From: Byssochlamys sp. IMV 00236
Taxonomy: Eukaryota > Ascomycota > Eurotiomycetes > Eurotiales > Thermoascaceae
Direction of reading: 5' to 3'
NCBI GenBank assembly: GCA_001931875.2
Contig: MSJH02000530.1
Coordinates: forward strand, 1 to 24,490
DNA length: 24,490 nucleotides
The position numbers were made by a program, and so were the translations under genes. This document shows positions 1 to 13,707 of this stretch, in pieces. The notes beneath the pieces are model-generated. The model saw nothing but the letters and a program-made list of their open reading frames with translations, did not search any database and was not told the DNA's origin. Position 1 is the first letter of the stretch; the number at the start of each line of letters is the position of its first letter.

Positions 1-810
1 ATAACTTTTCTTATATCTTAAGCAACATTTTGCTTATATAACTTCTTTATTTTATCTTTTTACTTTATCCCTCAAGTCTTAGCATTATATTGCTCTATAT
101 TGATCTTATATAAAGATCTGGTGGTCACTATAACGACAAATCCTACTTACAAAACTTATTTTTAACCTTACTACTAACACTTTTTCCCTTACTAACACCC
201 AGTAACATTATGAATAATATAAAAGGATGAAACCTTTTTGTTGAAAATAGAGATCATTGAATTATTACCAAGATAATCAATCAACCAACTTCCCTTTTCT
301 TCTTTATAAACAGGATCAAACTTTTGTCTTAAAGTTTCCTGATCTTTTCTTCTCTTCTTTTTATCTTTTACTTTACTTTATACTTTTCAGTTTGATCAAC
401 TTTAAAAGATCTGGTGGTCACTTCAAGCACTTAAACTTATAAAAATCTCAAGAAAACTCTCCATATTAACAACAGCCTCTACATCTCCTAAGAAAAATTA
501 CAATATATATTGCAATTCCTTGTTTTAGCTTAATGACCTTGATGTGTTTAAAGTTTTTATAATAAGTTTAAATAAAGTAATAAATGAATATAATATTGTC
601 AATTATATTAAGTTATCTATATTGATAATGATAGGGAGAAATTAAAAGGCACGGTTTGATCCACTGTGTGAGAGACAATATTTGAGGGACAGTGTTTGTT
701 GAGGATGCCGTTATGAGTACCCTTCTGAATCTTCTTTATTAAAATATATTCAATGCATGACATATCAAAGCGTTTAAGAATGAACTTATAAGTTCAACAC
801 ACAAGAAACA
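1..810. other. AT-rich gene-poor left end
   Basis: I see no convincing gene here. The sequence is very AT-rich with short pyrimidine tracts on the + strand. The longest open frame (257-442) is low-complexity Phe/Leu/Ser/Tyr sequence with no recognisable domain. Two related stretches near 61-129 and 374-422 share an exact 18-bp word (listed separately). The region probably includes the upstream region of the small gene that may start at 811. Confidence 0.6.
112..422 (+). repeat. 18-bp direct repeat, two copies about 290 bp apart
   Basis: AAAGATCTGGTGGTCACT occurs at 112-129 and again at 405-422, same strand. Both copies are preceded by TTGATC about 10-15 bp upstream and, further out, by TACTTTAT (61-68 and 374-381). 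The shared block is therefore longer than the exact word but diverged. It could be an old tandem duplication or a bound regulatory motif. Confidence 0.7.
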
Positions 811-1498
811 ATGATAATAATAAATTGCCAGATAAAACAAAGTAATAAGAATAACAAAACAAATGATCTAAACTATGTACGGTAACAACTAGATTTTTCA
901 ACACAATCCCGAGAACATACCAGCACAATAAGCAAGCACATTGAACAGTTGTTCGAGTCTGTCAGCCCCGCCCCAATTGCATCCAGCTCATCCTCTATGC
1001 ACAACGTTGCCGTAAGCTGAAATTATTTATAATAGTATGTGTCACTATGCTTACTCACTTTGATATAACATTTCTAGGTGCAAGGCAATTACTACAACGT
1101 AAATATCATAATTTAAAATTATTATTTTGAACAATTTCCTTATAAATGCAATAAGCCGGCAGGGGATATCAATATCAGCGATACCTCTGACAAAGGAAAA
1201 AAAGAGGCGAAAGGTACGATTAAATGTTTATTGAAGATATACGTTAACAATAACAAATTTACCATTTTCATCAGATCAACCATGATGGCAGCAACGAGGA
1301 AGATGTGGAAAATGTTGCCTTCCACAAAAAATGGGTGGACTTTTTAGCGGACGCTGAGAATAATAACATTTTTCACAGATATAGGTAAGTAACAAATATC
1401 AATATCTGTCAGTATTAAATAATCCACATGGTTGTAGTCCGGAAAAGATTGGTATATATATATGCAGCATTAATGGGCTGTATAAATATTTTGAGTAA
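811..1498 (+). CDS. Hypothetical small protein, six short exons (tentative)
   Basis: Unrecognised. A phase-consistent model joins exons 811-841, 893-1011, 1078-1098, 1163-1213, 1275-1384 and 1438-1498 into 130 residues ending in TAA. The introns are 51-66 bp with GT..AG ends. Exon 2 encodes a Ser-rich segment, exon 4 a basic patch (KEKKRRK) that could be a nuclear localisation signal, and exon 5 an acidic/aromatic stretch including HKKWVDFLADAENNN. One exon is only 21 nt. The start is the first ATG that keeps phase; the first two exons are the weakest part. The last 29 bp overlap the 3' end of the opposite-strand membrane-protein gene. It could also be a decayed gene. No function is proposed. 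Confidence 0.4.
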
Positions 1499-2912
1499 AG
1501 ACAGGTTGGGGGTAATAGGGTGGGGGATAGTAAGGAGGAGGACAACAGACGATGGGCTCTGAAGGGGGATCTGCTGGCTTTTCTTCCTTTTTTTCTTCTT
1601 TTTTCACTTCTTCTTCCACAATAACCACGCCAAACTTTCGAGGATTACGAATGACATGCCAATAGTACTGCCAAATGATAGACACCAAAAAGATAAATAA
1701 GACAAGTGCCAACATGACTCGCACAGAGGTACTCATCAAATAAGTATTATGATGACTGGGGTTTCCATCGAAAATGAGCAGCCATGGGTTGATAAAGCCA
1801 GTATGTACAAAAAAATCAAGACCAAAGAAGAACAGGTATGAGCCAATGAATGCAGTATACATGAATACCATGTATGTCTCAGCAAAGTAAAGTAGTACGC
1901 AGGATAGTACACCGCAACCTATAATAAAGCATACACGAGCAACTTTCTGCAGCATGGAATCAGTTTTACACTCATAACCAAGTATCTTTTTTTAACTTAC
2001 AATAACGATAACGAGATCTTCTTTCCATGACATTATATAAACTGCAACATAAAATCCTCCTAATCCCGCTAAACAATAGATGCCAACAGGGTAAAAGTAA
2101 ACAAAGAGAAAGGCGCCAAGGACACCAAGCCCTGCGCTAACACAGATATATATCAAGTCAGCAAGAGGATAACCACCAGTAGGTTCGTTGTTAACAAGGC
2201 CAATCCATGTCATGGTAGCTAAATGACAACAGGTTAAAATACCACGTTATATATAGTAGATATAATATATATTGCATACCAAAAAAGATAAATCCTACAA
2301 GAGCCATAGTTGGACGAAAGAAGCGGAAGCCGAGTATAAAAAAGTAAAAGCCTACGACTATACATAACGTGCCTACGAATCCCTGAGCAGGACTAATCCC
2401 ATCACCATAGGTGTCTATTGGAAGACAGAATGAGACAATGCTTGCTATTGAATATGTTTTTCATACTTACGCCATAGATAGTCTGACCAACATTGCCCCT
2501 GACATGAACTTGAGCCACTACTAGAAGGTGCTGACGTTGGACTCACGCTTACAGTCGTGGTAACAGTAACAGGACCACCAGGGCCGCAATTAACGGTTTG
2601 AGTAATAGTTTTCCACAGCTTGTTTATGTCAATGTTATCATTTGTATTTGAGGCAATGATCGCGTTATAGCCACCATTTCTATATTGTCTACATATGCTT
2701 GCCCAGTTTTGATATAATTCAAGATTCGTTTCAATATCATCTCTTTTAGATAAATGAGTTGGCTTTTCAGATAATAATGTAGTTGAATGAGCCAAGTATG
2801 TTGTCTTTGTTGGTAAGATCATGCATGATATTTCATGCAAAATGATCATAATAAACAGCGAAACAAAGACCACATTTCTCAATATCCGTAAAGACATGAT
2901 GAAATTAAACAA
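1470..2912 (-). CDS. Multi-pass membrane protein, DUF4203 / TMEM198-like
   Basis: Four exons (2471-2912, 2280-2414, 2001-2218, 1470-1946) join in phase to 423 residues. Residues 1-30 are a signal peptide or anchor. Residues 30-147 form a predicted lumenal/extracellular part with a Thr/Ser/Pro-rich stretch and a few Cys. From about residue 158 to 357 there are roughly seven hydrophobic segments rich in Gly, Phe and Tyr, the pattern of the DUF4203 (TM7S3/TMEM198-like) family. The tail is cytosolic: acidic/Lys-rich (about 376-390), then a Cys pair and two PPPY motifs (401-404, 406-409) that fit WW-domain ligands. An alternative start at residue 6 is possible. Family function in fungi is unknown. 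Family call from topology and composition, not from a search. Confidence 0.78.
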
Positions 2913-3146
2913 TGAAATCTTGAGAAAACAAAAAGAGGGGAATATCAGGAAGCCTCAATGCTTTAGAAAATCTTTTAAAAAATACCCAAAAAAGCAATAG
3001 AAAACAAAGGAACCAAAAAGAGGTTATTTTGGGTTTTCCTTTTCGGGATGTTAAAATACATGCCAAATATAGTAATCAAGAAAGATCTGTGCCTTGATCT
3101 GCAGAAAGTATAATATGAGAGCAAATTATGTGTTGTTTATTGTTAT
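2913..3146. promoter_or_regulatory. Spacer between two tandem minus-strand genes
   Basis: This 234-bp AT-rich stretch must hold the 3' UTR of the SCY1-like gene and the promoter of the DUF4203 gene. I see no clear TATA box or factor site, only A-rich and T-rich runs. Confidence 0.4.
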
Positions 3147-6100
3147 TTATAATCCTATGCCTTGAACTCTTTTTGCGCCAATGCCACCCTTTTTCTTCTC
3201 TCTTAATTCAGCCATGCGCTGTATATTATTGATTAGCAAGCCCATATTCAATACCACATACGTTATTTACCTGTCTTCTTTCTTCTCTTTTACGTTCCAG
3301 TTCGGTCTTTCGTTCGTCTTTAGTATCCTTCAAGGCTGATATCATGGAATCAAGTCCACCATCATCTTTTAACAACAGATAAATAGTTAGAGATAATGTA
3401 AATGCGTGAACACAGCACAAAAATATGACTTTACCTATCTTCTTGGGTTTACTATGACCCAGCTTCATGGATCCTTGAGCTGCTTTGCTTACACCAAAAG
3501 TTGATACAGGAGAGGTTGTGATATAGTCATTTGATAAAGGTGAGGTAGTTTCTGTTTGAGTGACTGGGCTAGCAAAATCTAAGATAATAAAAAAAGATGA
3601 GAGCTCTTATTATATACTTTATCATATCTTTTTACCTGAGGTGCCATTCGTTGCTTCGGAATTAGTATCGAATGGAATAGTATCTTCATCATCCCATGCA
3701 TTCGTCTCTTCAGTCACATTAGGTTCTATGCTTTGAATATCGAATCTAATTGATGCGCTCTTTTGAAGTGGAGGCGTTGCTATATCCTGCTGGCTTGTTG
3801 TCGTAGGAGTGCTCGCATCAACAGTGTTGACTGGGTTTCCGATTTCACCACTTGGCGTAGAAAACTATTTTTGACATGAATAAATATGTACTGTTCACTT
3901 TTCTTCTTCTTACTCTTGACTGAATAGAGGATACAGCCCAGCCAGCCAATCCCTTTGTTGCGCCACCCAAGACACCTGTCATACTGGTCGCTTGAGCCTT
4001 TGCTTCTTCTGAGTTGGGTGATGCAGTAGCAGGCTCAATTGCTGTTTCAGGCTATAAAAGAAATAAACTTAATAATATATCTTTAAGTGATCAAGAAAGT
4101 ACCATATTGTCAGCAAATTCCTGAACTTTCTTTACAAAGGTATTTAGTGCCTTAAATGCTTGATCACGAACAGGCCTATGGATGCAAATTTAGTAGAGAA
4201 GCTTATAAACTAGTAAGAGGCTTTACTTTTCTTTATCAATCAAAGCGGTTGATACGGCGGGTAATATCTTTGTCGCACATTCCTGGGCGTCATAAAATTC
4301 GATAGTTGCTAAAGAGAATAGTTAATTTTTTTTTGCTTATTGTAAAGACCCAGTGTTGTTACCATTAAGAGCCATTAAAGCCGCCACTCTTGCATGAAAA
4401 AAGCTATCTCTTAAACTTCGTGTAAATGCTGATATCAACACTTTCTTTCTTGTCTAAAACCATAGTTAACGACTGGTAGATCAAATAAGAATCACTTACA
4501 CTTTCACTTAGATATCTCGCTATTTTTCCAAGGCAAATGGTGGTATTTGTTCTAATTCCTGGTTCAGGATCCATCTGAAGTTTTGCAAGATATTTTAAAA
4601 GATCATAGTTGATTATACGTTCGTTTAATTTCGGCACAAGAAGCAAGACTGATTTAATGGTCTGTTCACGGATAATTGGAACAACATCTGTAAATCCAGT
4701 AGCCTACAAAGAGTTCAATCAGTCTGTCCCAGTCTCGGTTGATTTGCTTACAATGTTTGGAAACACTTGATTTGTCACCATTTTATTGTTCATATGTTCT
4801 ATAAACTTTGGCATATTCTCTAATAAGCTAATACGTATCGCTCGATCTGGTGAAGCAAACATTCTGATGATAGGGTCGATAATAATTGATTCATATTCTT
4901 CATCTGACAGATAATCTCCCACTTTCACAATCGCGCCTAGTGCCTTGGCACCACCAGACCCAAATTCAAATGCTTTCATGAGTTCAGGCAGTATTTTATA
5001 CTTACAAAACTGGCTTGGAAATGAATCAATGTAAGCATCCAACTTTTTAAAGAACCCTTCCTTTTCGCTCTGTTCTTTGATGCTGATATTTTCCAAAAAT
5101 AGGTTTACTTTTACAAAATCGTTTGAAAAGAATCCTTTTGCGCTTAGGCCTTCGTCTAAAAACATATCTGCAGTGGCTCTTGACTTGTAATTTGGATTCA
5201 GGAGATGTGTATAAGCTCGCTGAATGCTTGGCGGTAGGTTGCCCTTTTGGGTTAATAATGAATCTGTTGTTTCAAATCGATGATTGTATGCTTCATATAT
5301 AAGACAGCCTAAATGGTATGAATCGATGGCTCCTGTTGGTAAGCTAAATGATTGGGATTATTATATCAGTTATCCTGTCCTACTGATCTCTTACTCTTTT
5401 ATGACTGTCCAGCCTGATTTTTTCACTTCGGGTGTTGCATATCTCTGAGCATCTGGAACTAACCCGCCAAATGTCTAAGGGGATCATGATGAGACTTTAG
5501 TTTTTATCAGTAGCTTTTTTATATACCAAAATCATAGGACTCTCCTCCTTCATTGAGCAAAGTAGTTCAAATCCACCTAGTTTCCATTCGCCTGCTTTAT
5601 TTGTAAATATTGAAGATACTCTGACATTGCCATGAACCATATCACAATCGTCATTGATGAACTTGATAGTATTCTAAGCAAGTCTTTTAATATCTTTTCT
5701 TAACTACTGTAGATATTTCTTCTTACTGCCACTTTATATAGTCCCCACATAATCAGATTCTTATCTGGGTCTTGGCCAAGCTGGTTTGATAATGGTTCAA
5801 CAGGATCAGTGACAAACATGATACTTTGTTCCGTCTGTTTGGTCAATAGAATAAGCATTCAAATACGATTTTAATATTCCCTATTCACCTCTATGCCATC
5901 CAAATAACGTAGCATATCTGGGTGCCTCATGGTTCTTATTCGTTTAAAGGCATTTCTAGCTAATAGTACTCGATCCTTATTCTTTATACAATCAAATACG
6001 AATATCGAAACCTCAGAACCATCCTCCTATTAATAAAGAAGGGGATGAGAATATATCCAAATATAAAGTGTCAACATCACTTGCCTTCTTTGTACCTTGA

Positions 6101-6225
6101 TGAAGATTCCAAATAGACTGATTTGAATAAAACTCAACCTTGTCTCCAATGCTGTATCCAAATCCTGAGTTATCTTTGCCCAACAAAGATAATCCACTCT
6201 TTACAAATCCAGAAAGAAAAGCCAT
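3147..6225 (-). CDS. SCYL1: SCY1-like pseudokinase with HEAT repeats (SCYL1/Cex1 type)
   Basis: Fifteen exons (6085-6225, 5889-6026, 5727-5834, 5527-5673, 5395-5474, 4752-5343, 4500-4703, 4363-4444, 4227-4308, 4103-4175, 3914-4051, 3636-3864, 3435-3578, 3271-3365, 3147-3218) close in phase to 774 residues. The N-terminal third is a kinase-like fold without catalytic residues: the HRD site reads HGN (143-145) and the DFG site reads GGF (161-163). The middle (about 230-530) is helical HEAT-like repeats with the family's [19 protein letters not shown] segment. The C-terminus is low complexity, then a Lys/Arg/Glu coiled coil (REKKK near the end). Family members act at the Golgi/COPI interface and in nuclear tRNA export; that role is known for relatives, not shown here. 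The terminal RKLD-type COPI signal of animal SCYL1 is not seen. Start: first ATG before the conserved N-terminus. One intron is GC..AG. Confidence 0.9.
6027..6084 (-). other. GC-AG intron in the SCY1-like gene
   Basis: Intron 1 starts GCAAGT, not GTAAGT, and ends AATAG. Reading through gives a stop codon, and no nearby GT donor keeps the phase. The GC donor joins ...GTKK to EDGSEV..., which restores the expected kinase-like alignment. Confidence 0.8.
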
Positions 6226-6552
6226 TATTATAAGCTTTTTAAAAAAAAGAAAGAAAATGCAATAAAACAGGCAAAGCCGCGTATTTGAACACAGGCAGTC
6301 GGACTTGTGTATGTAGAGTTGATCTTTAAGCATAAGTTTATGATTAAGATTTGTTTAATACAGTGTTTACAGGATACGAAGAAGAGGGGGAAGGTGTCAT
6401 AAAGTAGTAACACAAGAGAAACAGAGATAGAAAGAATTGAGATAAAGGGGGAGGGAGGGAAGAAGGTCGCTTCTTACTTTTCATAATACACACAGAGAAT
6501 AAATTATATAGCCTTTTTTTTCTTTTTCTTTTCCTTGTTTATATACATTATA
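6226..6552. promoter_or_regulatory. Divergent promoter, SCY1-like gene / NAE1
   Basis: A 327-bp region between two divergent start codons. It has a purine-rich block on the + strand (about 6375-6470) with clustered G runs at 6447-6459, then a T-rich tract and TATA-like sequence (TTTATATACATTATA) just before the NAE1 ATG. Shared regulation of the two genes is possible but unproven. Confidence 0.45.
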
Positions 6553-8531
6553 ATGTCGCCTCCAATTGACCTCAAAACACAAAAATATGATAGACAACTA
6601 AGGTAGATACTAAACAACTTGTTTTTTCTTTTCAATATTTAGAAACATAGGCTTTGGGCAACAACAGGACAACAAGCCTTGGAAGAAGCTCATGTCTGTT
6701 TATTAAACGTTACTTCAACTGGCTGTGAAATCATTAAAAACCTGATTTTACCTGGTAAAAAAAGGGAAAAGAACGCTTTGGTTAGTCATACTCACCATTC
6801 AACTTAGGTGTTGGTAATATAACAGTGATTGACGATAGCAAAGTAACAGGCCAAGATATTCAAAACAACTTTTTTCTGGATCCAGAAAGTATTGGCTGTT
6901 CCAAAGCTAAATCAGCAGCAGAGTTACTTCAAGAACTAAACGAAGATGCTAAAGTCACATTTATTGAAAAGGTAAGCAAAGATAGTATGATAGAAAATGA
7001 ATGATAACCCTCCCCCCTCATAGGATCCTCTCGATTTAATTCAAAACGACCCCAAAGTATTTGAACCATTCACTATGATCATCACCGTCAATATGCCAGA
7101 AGAAGCTGTATTGACACTCGCTTCTTTATGTCAAAATAAGGCCATGATCGTCGTCAAGTCAAACGGGTTTATCGGCACATTTAGTATTCAGGCACCGGAA
7201 CACACCATCATCGAGTCACATCCTGAAAACGCAATGGACCTTAGATTATCTTGCCCCTTTCGTGAACTCTGCGAGTACGCGTCTTCTTTTGATTTGGACA
7301 CTTTGGATCAAACGGATCATAGTCATGTTCCGTTCGTGGTCATCATTCTCAAGTATGTAGAGGCTTATAAAGCTAAACATGGGCAGGCGCCCCGATCTTA
7401 TGAGGAAAGAAAGGAGTTGGTAGACATGATTAAGAGTGGTATGAGAACTGCTGACGAAGAAAACTTCCAAGAGGCTCTTTCTCATGTATGGAGACTATCA
7501 TCAACAGATCATGTAAGTTTCAACAAATATCCCCTTCTATTTATGACTCATGTGCTTTTTTAATATAATCAGATTCCATCAGAAGTGCGTCAGACGTTCA
7601 ATGACCCATCCTGTGTCAACGCAGATGCCAATGTAAGTTGTATATACATGCCAACACACAAGCATTGTCTTATAAGTAAAAAAAAAAAGTCACCTTATTT
7701 CTGGATTCTGGCAAAGGCAGTACGCGATTTTGTCGAAAATGAAGGAGAGGGACAGCTTCCTCTTTCAGGAAAGTTACCTGATATGAAGGCAGATACAGTG
7801 AAATATATTGGATTACAACGCGTTTATCGTCAAAAGGCTCTCTCTGATTTGAGCGCTGTCAAGAAGAGAGTGAATGATATTTTGGATGGTGACGAAACAG
7901 TCATTTCAGATGAAGTCATTGAGACCTTTTGTAAAAATGCTGGGCATATTAAAGTGATTCAGTATCGTTTGATCAGTTCCCATTATAAACAAGCCGATAA
8001 AATAGGTATAAAAAAAGTGCGCGTTTTTTCATATCTATAAACACCCTTTCATCATAGTTCAATGGATGAAGAATGAAGAGAATATTCATTATTGTATAGT
8101 GTTCAAAGCAGCAGATCGATTTCAAAAGATATATCATCGTTATCCAAGTAAGTCCTCCAAAAAAATGAGGGATAAATGTAAACTAAAATAGAAATAGGCT
8201 CTGTAGAGGATTATGACGCATTAAAAGAACAAACTGTAGCATTCTTGGAAAGTATAGATATTCCTTTTGAACAAATACAAGAGTTGATGGAGAGTGAAGT
8301 TATGGATAAAACACTCCAAAACTTGTAAGTTGTACATATTTCTTAAGGAAAGCGTCTCATCTTTAGTGTAGTGTACGATTTGAAAACAAGGAAGCAGCTA
8401 ATATAGCAGCTCTGTTGGGTGGTGTCGTTGCTCAAGAAGCTATCAAGTTAATTACCCATCAATATATTCCCATCAACAACACATGTATATTTAATGGCAT
8501 AACATCCACAAGTAATGTATTTGAGTTGTAG
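6553..8531 (+). CDS. ULA1: NEDD8-activating enzyme E1 regulatory subunit (APP-BP1/NAE1)
   Basis: Nine exons (6553-6602, 6651-6754, 6808-6971, 7024-7512, 7573-7632, 7690-8005, 8058-8147, 8198-8324, 8372-8531) close in phase to 519 residues, near the usual family length. The protein starts [19 protein letters not shown], a clear E1-fold start, followed by [20 protein letters not shown] of the Rossmann-type adenylation half. Later come the family-typical [20 protein letters not shown] segment and the C-terminal [20 protein letters not shown] block. With UBA3 it would activate NEDD8 for cullin neddylation in nucleus and cytosol; this subunit carries no catalytic cysteine. Intron 1 contains TACTAAAC, a good branch point. 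An AATAAA polyadenylation signal (8533-8538) lies directly after the stop. Confidence 0.95.
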
Positions 8532-8621
8532 CAATAAAAACACATATATAAATGTTGTCAAAACCTGTACATGTATATTTATGTATATGCATATGTCTGT
8601 ATGCTATTTTTTTTTTTTTTT
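8532..8621. terminator. Convergent 3' ends of NAE1 and hexokinase
   Basis: Only 90 bp separate the two facing stop codons. AATAAA at 8533-8538 serves the plus-strand gene. A T-run at about 8608-8621 lies beside the hexokinase stop, so the 3' UTRs almost certainly overlap. Confidence 0.5.
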
Positions 8622-10271
8622 CTACACTTGTGGTGACTCTGCCATTCGCTGTCCCTCCATACGAGCAGCTACACAAGCAGTAAGGGCAGCTCCGACACCA
8701 CTGCCATCTCTGGCAAGACCAAGACGAATGGTATTGGGAATATCCTCAACTTCAGGCATCATTTCCTGGAGAGCTTCATACATTCTAGATTCAAAGGAAG
8801 GGTAAAATTCGTAGAGGGATCCATCAATACCGATATCATGACCTTCAGGACCAATACCACAATGCTTGACGATAGCCGAAATGGCAACTGCAGCCAAACG
8901 AGCAGCACGTTTACCAACCAATTCGCATACTTTCTTGATGATTCGAGCTTCTACCGTGGATACATCACGCATGTTCAAGTTGGTATCCAAGATTTCTTTT
9001 GTATGAGACAAATCGGGGGAGTTGTCTGCTTCAATATTTGACATGAATGCTGTCTCGAATGACCAATGACGAGAGATGTCCTTTGCCCAAGCAACTGACT
9101 GATGTGGACCACGTTTGAGCAAGAGCTCACGATCGATCATATCTGTCAACACATTACGAGTGATTTCACCAAGATACATACCAGAAATCATCTTTTCATA
9201 AATTTGAGCATGAGGGTTAATCGATTGACGATCCAGCTTGTTATCGAAGCGAGTTAAAGGAAGTACTTTGCGTTCATTATCAAATGCACCAAATTCCATA
9301 TTGATAATCATTTCATCTGACGTCGTCTTTCCTTCTTTCCATTTTTTGATCTTTTCCATTTTTTCGATATAAGCTCCGTTGGAGCCAGTACCCAAGATGA
9401 GACCGGCCAAGGTACCAGGCTTGTTGTATGCATTGGATAAAAGGGTACCGACCGTGTCATTGACAAGTGCGGATACTTTTACTGGAACGTGTTTTCTTAA
9501 TAGAGCATCTTGTAATAATAAAACGGGGTCCTTGTTGACGGCACCTGAGCAAGCAAACCCTTTTGTCCATGTTGAAAGTATGCCTCGGTTGATCTATAAG
9601 ATATTAGATAAAAAGAAATCTTTCTTTTTTTCTATTATTTACTCTTGATTGAAGAACAGGGAAAGAGAAGGTATATCCCAAGTGAAGTTCCATTTCTTGA
9701 TCTTCAAGACCTTGTTCTGTCAAGAACGTATCCACACACTCGGCAATGTAATCTAAAAAAAAACCACAAGTGTTGATCAATCGGAAGTTCAAACCATGAT
9801 TTCATCTATTATATATTATTACCACACAAGTTTCGCATCGGCCCTACCTTCAATGCCTCAGATACTTTGGCTTTAGAAGATACCGTCTTGAATTTGCCTT
9901 CACCTTCAAGCGTAACAAGTACTACTCTCAGGTTGGTACCACCCAAGTCAAGGGCTAAAAAGCGGCCTTGTTCCTTGCCTATATACATTACAATGCGTTC
10001 AGTTCCATAGCATAACGTCATCCACTTTTAAAAAAAAAAAAAATATACCTGTCAAGCGACCCTCGACATAAGATGGAATCATGGCAACCGTGGCACCTTC
10101 TTGACTAAGACCTCTTTCCATTTCTGAAATAAAATGATCACGTATCTTTACAAGGTATTCAGTATCAATAGTGAATTGCTCAATAATATTTTGAATGTAT
10201 GCTTCTTGTTCTGGTGTTCCACCAATTTCTTGGACTTCATGAGCCTCTGGTGCTTTTGTATTGCTAGGCAT
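8622..10271 (-). CDS. Hexokinase
   Basis: Four exons (10049-10271, 9823-9978, 9643-9752, 8622-9593) join in phase to 486 residues, the normal fungal hexokinase length. It phosphorylates hexoses with ATP at the entry to glycolysis, in the cytosol. Visible motifs in order: the phosphate loop LDLGGTNLRV (84-93), LGYTFSFPVLQ of the sugar site, STWTKGF (170-176), catalytic Asp209 in LVNDTVGT, and LGTGSNGAYIE (230-240). The C-terminal DGSLYEFYPSFE and GSGVGAAL segments belong to the nucleotide site. I see nothing that separates a glucokinase-like from a PII-like isoform. The 5' leader has (AAT)n and (GAAA)n tracts right before the ATG. Start: first in-frame ATG, matching the usual N-terminal length. 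Confidence 0.96.
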
Positions 10272-10925
10272 TTAAAATAATAATAATAATAATAGAAAGA
10301 AAGAAAGAAAGAAAAGAGTAATAATCTATAAGCGACTATTTTATGCGGCGGGCTTTTTTTTTTTTTAAAAAATTCTTTGCGGGAAGCATAGATTTAAAAG
10401 ATAATGGAAAGATAATGGGAAAGATAAATGCAGCTCTCTCTTTCTCTTCTTCTTCTTCTTGTTCACAAACTTTCTAAATACAGCTTGTTTGTGATCTTAT
10501 TTTTGTTCAATATATTAAAAAAAAGAGGGGAGAATTAAAAAAGGGGTTATTTGTTTCAGTATCATTTAATCATGAAAAAATGAAGTGATTTTTTACAAGC
10601 TGTCAATAAAAGCGCACTTTATTGTTTCTGCCAAGTTATTCTTTATCTATTGATCCTTTGAAAGAATTCGTCTTTAATAGTTTTATCATTAAATTGATTA
10701 TAAAAAGAGGAATGTCTACTTTGTTAGAAATACTCATTCTAAACTGAATACCGATACGATCTTTATTGCTTGATATATGTAACGAGCACAGTCTATATCG
10801 TAATCACACTATTTCAATTGACTATCAGATTATAGAAAAAAAAAGTACATGCATATATCTTTATTCATTTCACGATTGCATTGTAGTGCGCGTACACCAA
10901 AAAAGCATAATCTTTATTTATCTTG
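10272..10925. promoter_or_regulatory. Hexokinase promoter and helicase 3' UTR
   Basis: 654 bp without a gene. Next to the hexokinase start lies an (AAT)n run (about 10276-10294) and a (GAAA)n run (about 10295-10315), so the mRNA leader is pyrimidine-rich. A T12 tract sits at about 10353-10366, and a CTT-rich block at about 10437-10460. The rest is AT-rich. I see no clear TATA box or factor motif. Confidence 0.5.
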
Positions 10926-13383
<2,458 letters not shown>

Positions 13384-13707
13384 ATTTTGAAAGAAGAAGA
13401 AAAAAAAGGATTCTGAAAATGAAAAACCTTTCTCCCCCCTTTTTTAATAATAATATCTTGTAGGCATATTGTGGATAATGAAGCAAAAAAAGATATACAT
13501 TTATAGTTTGGATCAAAAAGAAGGGGGAGGTAAATATTCATAGAAATATGCAAGATTATATCACGAGCTCATAAAGGAGAGAGAACCACTCTTTTCTTTC
13601 CTTTTCTTTTGATTTAAAAGACGATATCTTCTTGTTTAACTATTTATATGGGAAAATGATTTTGTTCCACCCCATTTTTCATCTTTCCCAGCCGATATCA
13701 AAACAAA
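13384..13707. promoter_or_regulatory. Divergent promoter, helicase / bZIP gene
   Basis: 324 bp between divergent ATGs. A CCCCCC/T tract (about 13433-13446) lies close to the helicase start. ATTTATATGG (13642-13651), about 60 bp before the bZIP ATG, could serve as a TATA element. No other motif is convincing. Confidence 0.4.

Noticed and set aside
257..442. 61-codon open frame in the left AT-rich block
   Set aside because: Composition is Phe/Leu/Tyr/Ser noise expected from pyrimidine-rich AT DNA; no splice path, no domain, and it runs through the 18-bp repeat.
3147..6225. Active protein kinase
   Set aside because: The HRD and DFG positions read HGN and GGF, and no glycine-rich loop is seen; it is a pseudokinase.
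6447..6466. G-quadruplex in the divergent promoter
   Set aside because: Only three runs of three or more G are present; the fourth is GG. Too weak to call.
6553..8531. SUMO E1 subunit AOS1 or catalytic UBA3 instead of NAE1
   Set aside because: Length and the PDMKAD...YIGLQRVYR block are specific to APP-BP1, and there is no catalytic-Cys domain as in UBA3.
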